DNA of 64,000 bases from Verrucomicrobiota bacterium (GTDB lineage Bacteria; Verrucomicrobiota; Verrucomicrobiia; Opitutales; Opitutaceae): the NCBI GenBank assembly GCA_016222805.1, contig JACRQG010000011.1:248001-312000 (forward strand), in the 5' to 3' direction. The notes below the pieces were generated by a model. The model worked only from the letters and a program-made list of their open reading frames with translations, had not been told where the DNA came from and did no database searches. How positions within the stretch are numbered: the first letter of the stretch is position 1; each line of letters opens with the position of its first letter. Of this stretch, positions 61,990 to 64,000 are shown piece by piece. Both the position numbers and the translations under genes were made by a program.

Positions 61990-63182
61990 GCTTCCGCCGG
62001 GCGATTAATCTCTTTCCCTGGGACGTGCAGAGCGAAGGAGCGGCGCCGTGCCTCGCCGCCATCGCGGGTCTGGGGTGCAGCACGGTGGTGCTGAGCATGA
62101 ACTACCACCGTGCCCGGCTGTTCCGGCCGCGAACCCTGGGCTACTACCACCGGCCGGTCGACTGGTGCGACTTCACTCCCACGCCTCCGCTTTACGAAGA
62201 GCCGGCGCTGCTCCCGCCGGTGAATCCGGATGCCCGGTGTGTGGCCGCGTCGCGGGAAGCGGTGGCGGCGGCGCGCGCGCGCGGTCTCGAGGTGATCGCG
62301 TCGGTCATCGGCTGCCACAACACGACCCTCGGACTGGCGCATCCGGAGCTCTGCGTCGAAAACGCCTTCGGGGATCGTTACGCCTTCGCGCTGTGTCCGG
62401 CCCAGCCGCGAGTGCGTTCCCACCTGTGCAGCGTGGTGCGCGACGTCAGCCGGCAGTTCCGGCCCGAGGCGGTGCTGCTCGACAGCTTCGCGTACCTGGA
62501 TGCCGTCCATCGCGAGCACCATGAGTTGATGTTCGTGAGTCCGGGGGCGCAGGGAAAATACCTGCTCTCGCTCTGCTTTTGTCCCGCCTGCCGGGAGCGG
62601 CTGGCGGGGGAAGGGGTCGAGCCGGAGGCGTTTCGCACCGAGGTGCGGGGCCTCCTCGCGGCCTCCGTGGCCCGCGAGCCGCACCCACGTTCCGCGGAGT
62701 GGGAACGGGACGAGTTGACCGCGCTCCTGCTGGAGGTCCCGGAAGTGTTGGCGGCGACCCGCGCGCGCGCCCGCGCCGTGGCCGATCTCCTGCGGCAGGT
62801 GCGACAGGTGACGCAGGAAGAGAAGGTGGGTTTGCACGCGCAGAGCGGTCTGCTGGCCCGACCGGCGGCGCGCGCCTGGACCGAGGGCACCGGGCTGCGG
62901 GCGCTCGCGAGTGTTGCCGAACATCTTTTCATCCAGGCCCACCACGGTTCGGCCCGCGAGGTGGCGCAGGACCTGGGCTGGGCGGCGTCGCTCGTGCCGG
63001 CGTCGCGGCTCGTGGCGGCCTCGATGGTGGGAGAAGATCACGTCGCGTCCGAAGGCGAGCTCCTGCAACGCGTGCAGTCCGTGCGCGCCGTCGGCGCCGC
63101 CGGGGTGTGTTTCTACAACTACGGCCTGCTCTCTTCCGCGCGCCTGGCGTGGGTTCGCCGGGCCAACGAAAGCCTCACATGA
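61986..63182 (+). CDS. Uncharacterised TIM-barrel, putative glycosidase
   Basis: A 398-residue cytoplasmic-looking protein (no signal peptide). The order of blocks resembles a (beta/alpha)8 barrel of GH42/GHL type: AINLFPWDVQSEGAAPCL, STVVLSMNYHRARLFRPR, RGLEVIASVIGCHNTTLG, PEAVLLDSFAYLDAVH, where Asp may be catalytic, then CFCPACRERLAGEGVEPEAFR, a Cys-pair zinc knuckle common in such barrels. No named GH family is recognised. It overlaps both neighbours by four bases (ATGA), so the three unknown proteins are made together. Confidence 0.75.
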   Translation: MSFRRAINLFPWDVQSEGAAPCLAAIAGLGCSTVVLSMNYHRARLFRPRTLGYYHRPVDWCDFTPTPPLYEEPALLPPVNPDARCVAASREAVAAARARGLEVIASVIGCHNTTLGLAHPELCVENAFGDRYAFALCPAQPRVRSHLCSVVRDVSRQFRPEAVLLDSFAYLDAVHREHHELMFVSPGAQGKYLLSLCFCPACRERLAGEGVEPEAFRTEVRGLLAASVAREPHPRSAEWERDELTALLLEVPEVLAATRARARAVADLLRQVRQVTQEEKVGLHAQSGLLARPAARAWTEGTGLRALASVAEHLFIQAHHGSAREVAQDLGWAASLVPASRLVAASMVGEDHVASEGELLQRVQSVRAVGAAGVCFYNYGLLSSARLAWVRRANESLT

Positions 63183-63508
63183 TCAAACACTCCTTCACCG
63201 CGGTGCTCGAGCGCAACGTGACCTTCACGGACACGCTGGTGACCGAACCCTACGAAGTGGCCTGGGCCCGCGAGGCGCGGGTCTTCGTGCGGGCGCTGGA
63301 TCTTGCGGGGCGGCTCGAGGCGTCGGCGGAGATCTCCCCCGATGGCCTGTTTTGGATGCCGGAAGGTACACCTCCCGTGGCGATTCAGCAGGCGGGCCTG
63401 CTCTCGTTTCCGCTGCGCGAGTTCGGCCACTGGCTGCGCCTCGCCCTGCGGGTGACCGGTCCGGCGCCTTCGGCGCGCGTGATCGTGTACTTGGCGTTGA
63501 AGGAGTGA
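63179..63508 (+). CDS. Small uncharacterised protein of the glycan operon
   Basis: A 109-residue protein without signal peptide. It alternates short strands (FTAVLERNVTFTDTLVTEPY, ARVFVRALDLAGRLEASAEIS, WLRLALRVTGPAPSARVIVYLALKE), consistent with a small beta-sandwich. It overlaps the preceding putative glycosidase by four bases and so is likely an accessory subunit or binding module of it. I do not recognise the family. Confidence 0.7.
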   Translation: MIKHSFTAVLERNVTFTDTLVTEPYEVAWAREARVFVRALDLAGRLEASAEISPDGLFWMPEGTPPVAIQQAGLLSFPLREFGHWLRLALRVTGPAPSARVIVYLALKE

Positions 63509-63518
63509 GGACACCGTG

Positions 63519-64000
63519 ATGACCGCTCTGCTCCAATCCTCGACGACTGGCGTCGGTCCTTCGCGGGCCGTGGCTGCGTTGAAGCGTAGCGACCAGGTAG
63601 ATTCTGGCGTGACGACGCTATCGCCGCGCGCAAGCGCGGATAGTCTCTCACGGGAGGGCCAGCGCCGGGTCGCGAGCCCTCGACGGATTCTGACCTTGGC
63701 GGCCTGCCTCGCGCTCGCGTCACTGCCCGGGTCACTCCTCGCCGCCACGCGCCTCCACGTCTCCCCGCAGGGCAACGATGCCAACGCCGGCACGGCCGAA
63801 AGCCCGCTCGCGACGCCGCAGGCCGCCCGCGACCACGCGCGGCGGATCATCGCGCGCGGGCTTACCGAACCGGTGGAGATCCTCTTTGCCGCGGGTACCT
63901 ACCAGCTGGCTTCGACGCTCGAACTCCGTCCGGAGGACTCCGGCACCGCCCAATTCCCGATCACCTGGAAGGCCACGCCCGGAGCCAGGGTCGTCTGGAG
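63519..64000 (+). CDS. Right-handed beta-helix protein, 3' end beyond window
   Basis: An open frame runs from the ATG at 63519 to the window edge (160 codons). The export signal (RRILTLAACLALASLPGSLLA) lies at about residues 55-75, and the mature part starts TRLHVSPQGNDANAGTAESPL, the same opening as the beta-helix protein at 46395. IIARGLTEPVEILFAAGTYQL follows. The 55 residues before the signal look unnatural, so the true start may be further downstream, at a position I cannot fix. It is probably the last visible gene of the receptor-led operon and a glycan-active enzyme. Confidence 0.72.
   Translation, partial: MTALLQSSTTGVGPSRAVAALKRSDQVDSGVTTLSPRASADSLSREGQRRVASPRRILTLAACLALASLPGSLLAATRLHVSPQGNDANAGTAESPLATPQAARDHARRIIARGLTEPVEILFAAGTYQLASTLELRPEDSGTAQFPITWKATPGARVVW

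Overview
The window is very GC-rich, densely coded DNA that looks like an aerobic polysaccharide-degrading member of the Verrucomicrobiota, most likely Opitutaceae. This rests on gene content: TonB receptors with short N-termini such as SPFEVTAS and no SusD partner, a XylR-type AraC regulator, GH27, GH51 and GH172 enzymes, a heparinase-like lyase, beta-helix proteins, a sulfatase, DUF5009, NamZ and several Tat-exported proteins. The lineage call is an inference, because there is no rRNA or marker gene here. I see no tRNA, rRNA, CRISPR array, phage or transposase gene.

Layout. 1-8.7 kb: an edge-truncated HEAT-repeat/discoidin protein, a Tat-exported Gfo/Idh/MocA oxidoreductase, trmO, a frameshifted sialate O-acetylesterase, a NamZ-like exo-muramidase missing a conserved block, and a Na+/solute symporter. 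8.9-13.2 kb: a phosphate-type porin, a secreted Cache-like protein, a methyl-accepting chemotaxis protein and a response regulator. 13.5-16.9 kb: DacB-type carboxypeptidase, a class A beta-lactamase-like serine hydrolase and an alpha/beta-hydrolase-like protein.

17.1-26.0 kb is the most interesting segment. It is a compact seven-gene operon, mostly with ATGA start/stop overlaps, for an electron-transfer system: three consecutive Tat-targeted proteins (a tiny Cys-rich protein, a beta-propeller protein, a NapG-like polyferredoxin), a NapH/NosR-like membrane Fe-S protein, a membrane-anchored PQQ-like propeller, a NuoE-NuoF fusion and a 2Fe-2S/GltD-like flavoprotein that seems to have lost its NAD(P)H domain. 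No catalytic partner (hydrogenase, formate dehydrogenase, nitrate reductase) is encoded. The likely logic is NADH oxidation or NAD+ reduction in the cytoplasm coupled through the membrane to periplasmic Fe-S and propeller proteins; the substrate is unknown.

26.0-36.8 kb: GH51 arabinofuranosidase, heparinase-like protein, DUF5009 acyltransferase, a PfkB kinase/aldolase pair and a POT transporter. 36.8-40.2 kb: a hypothetical protein, hemolysin III and small proteins. 40.2-50.1 kb, minus strand: GH27, a second TIM-barrel glycosidase, a beta-helix protein, an orphan sugar-binding protein, GH172 and a XylR regulator. 50.2-64 kb, plus strand: L-idonate-type dehydrogenase, sulfatase, two TonB receptors, a hexuronate-type MFS transporter, a Gfo/Idh/MocA enzyme, three uncharacterised proteins and a truncated beta-helix protein. 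Together these last two blocks resemble a locus for a sulfated or uronate-containing, galactose/arabinose-decorated glycan.

Non-coding DNA holds two copies of a 148-bp non-autonomous element (28303-28491 and 55379-55553) with 17-bp terminal inverted repeats, 6-bp flanking direct repeats and different private tandem duplications, plus a family of REP-like palindromes.
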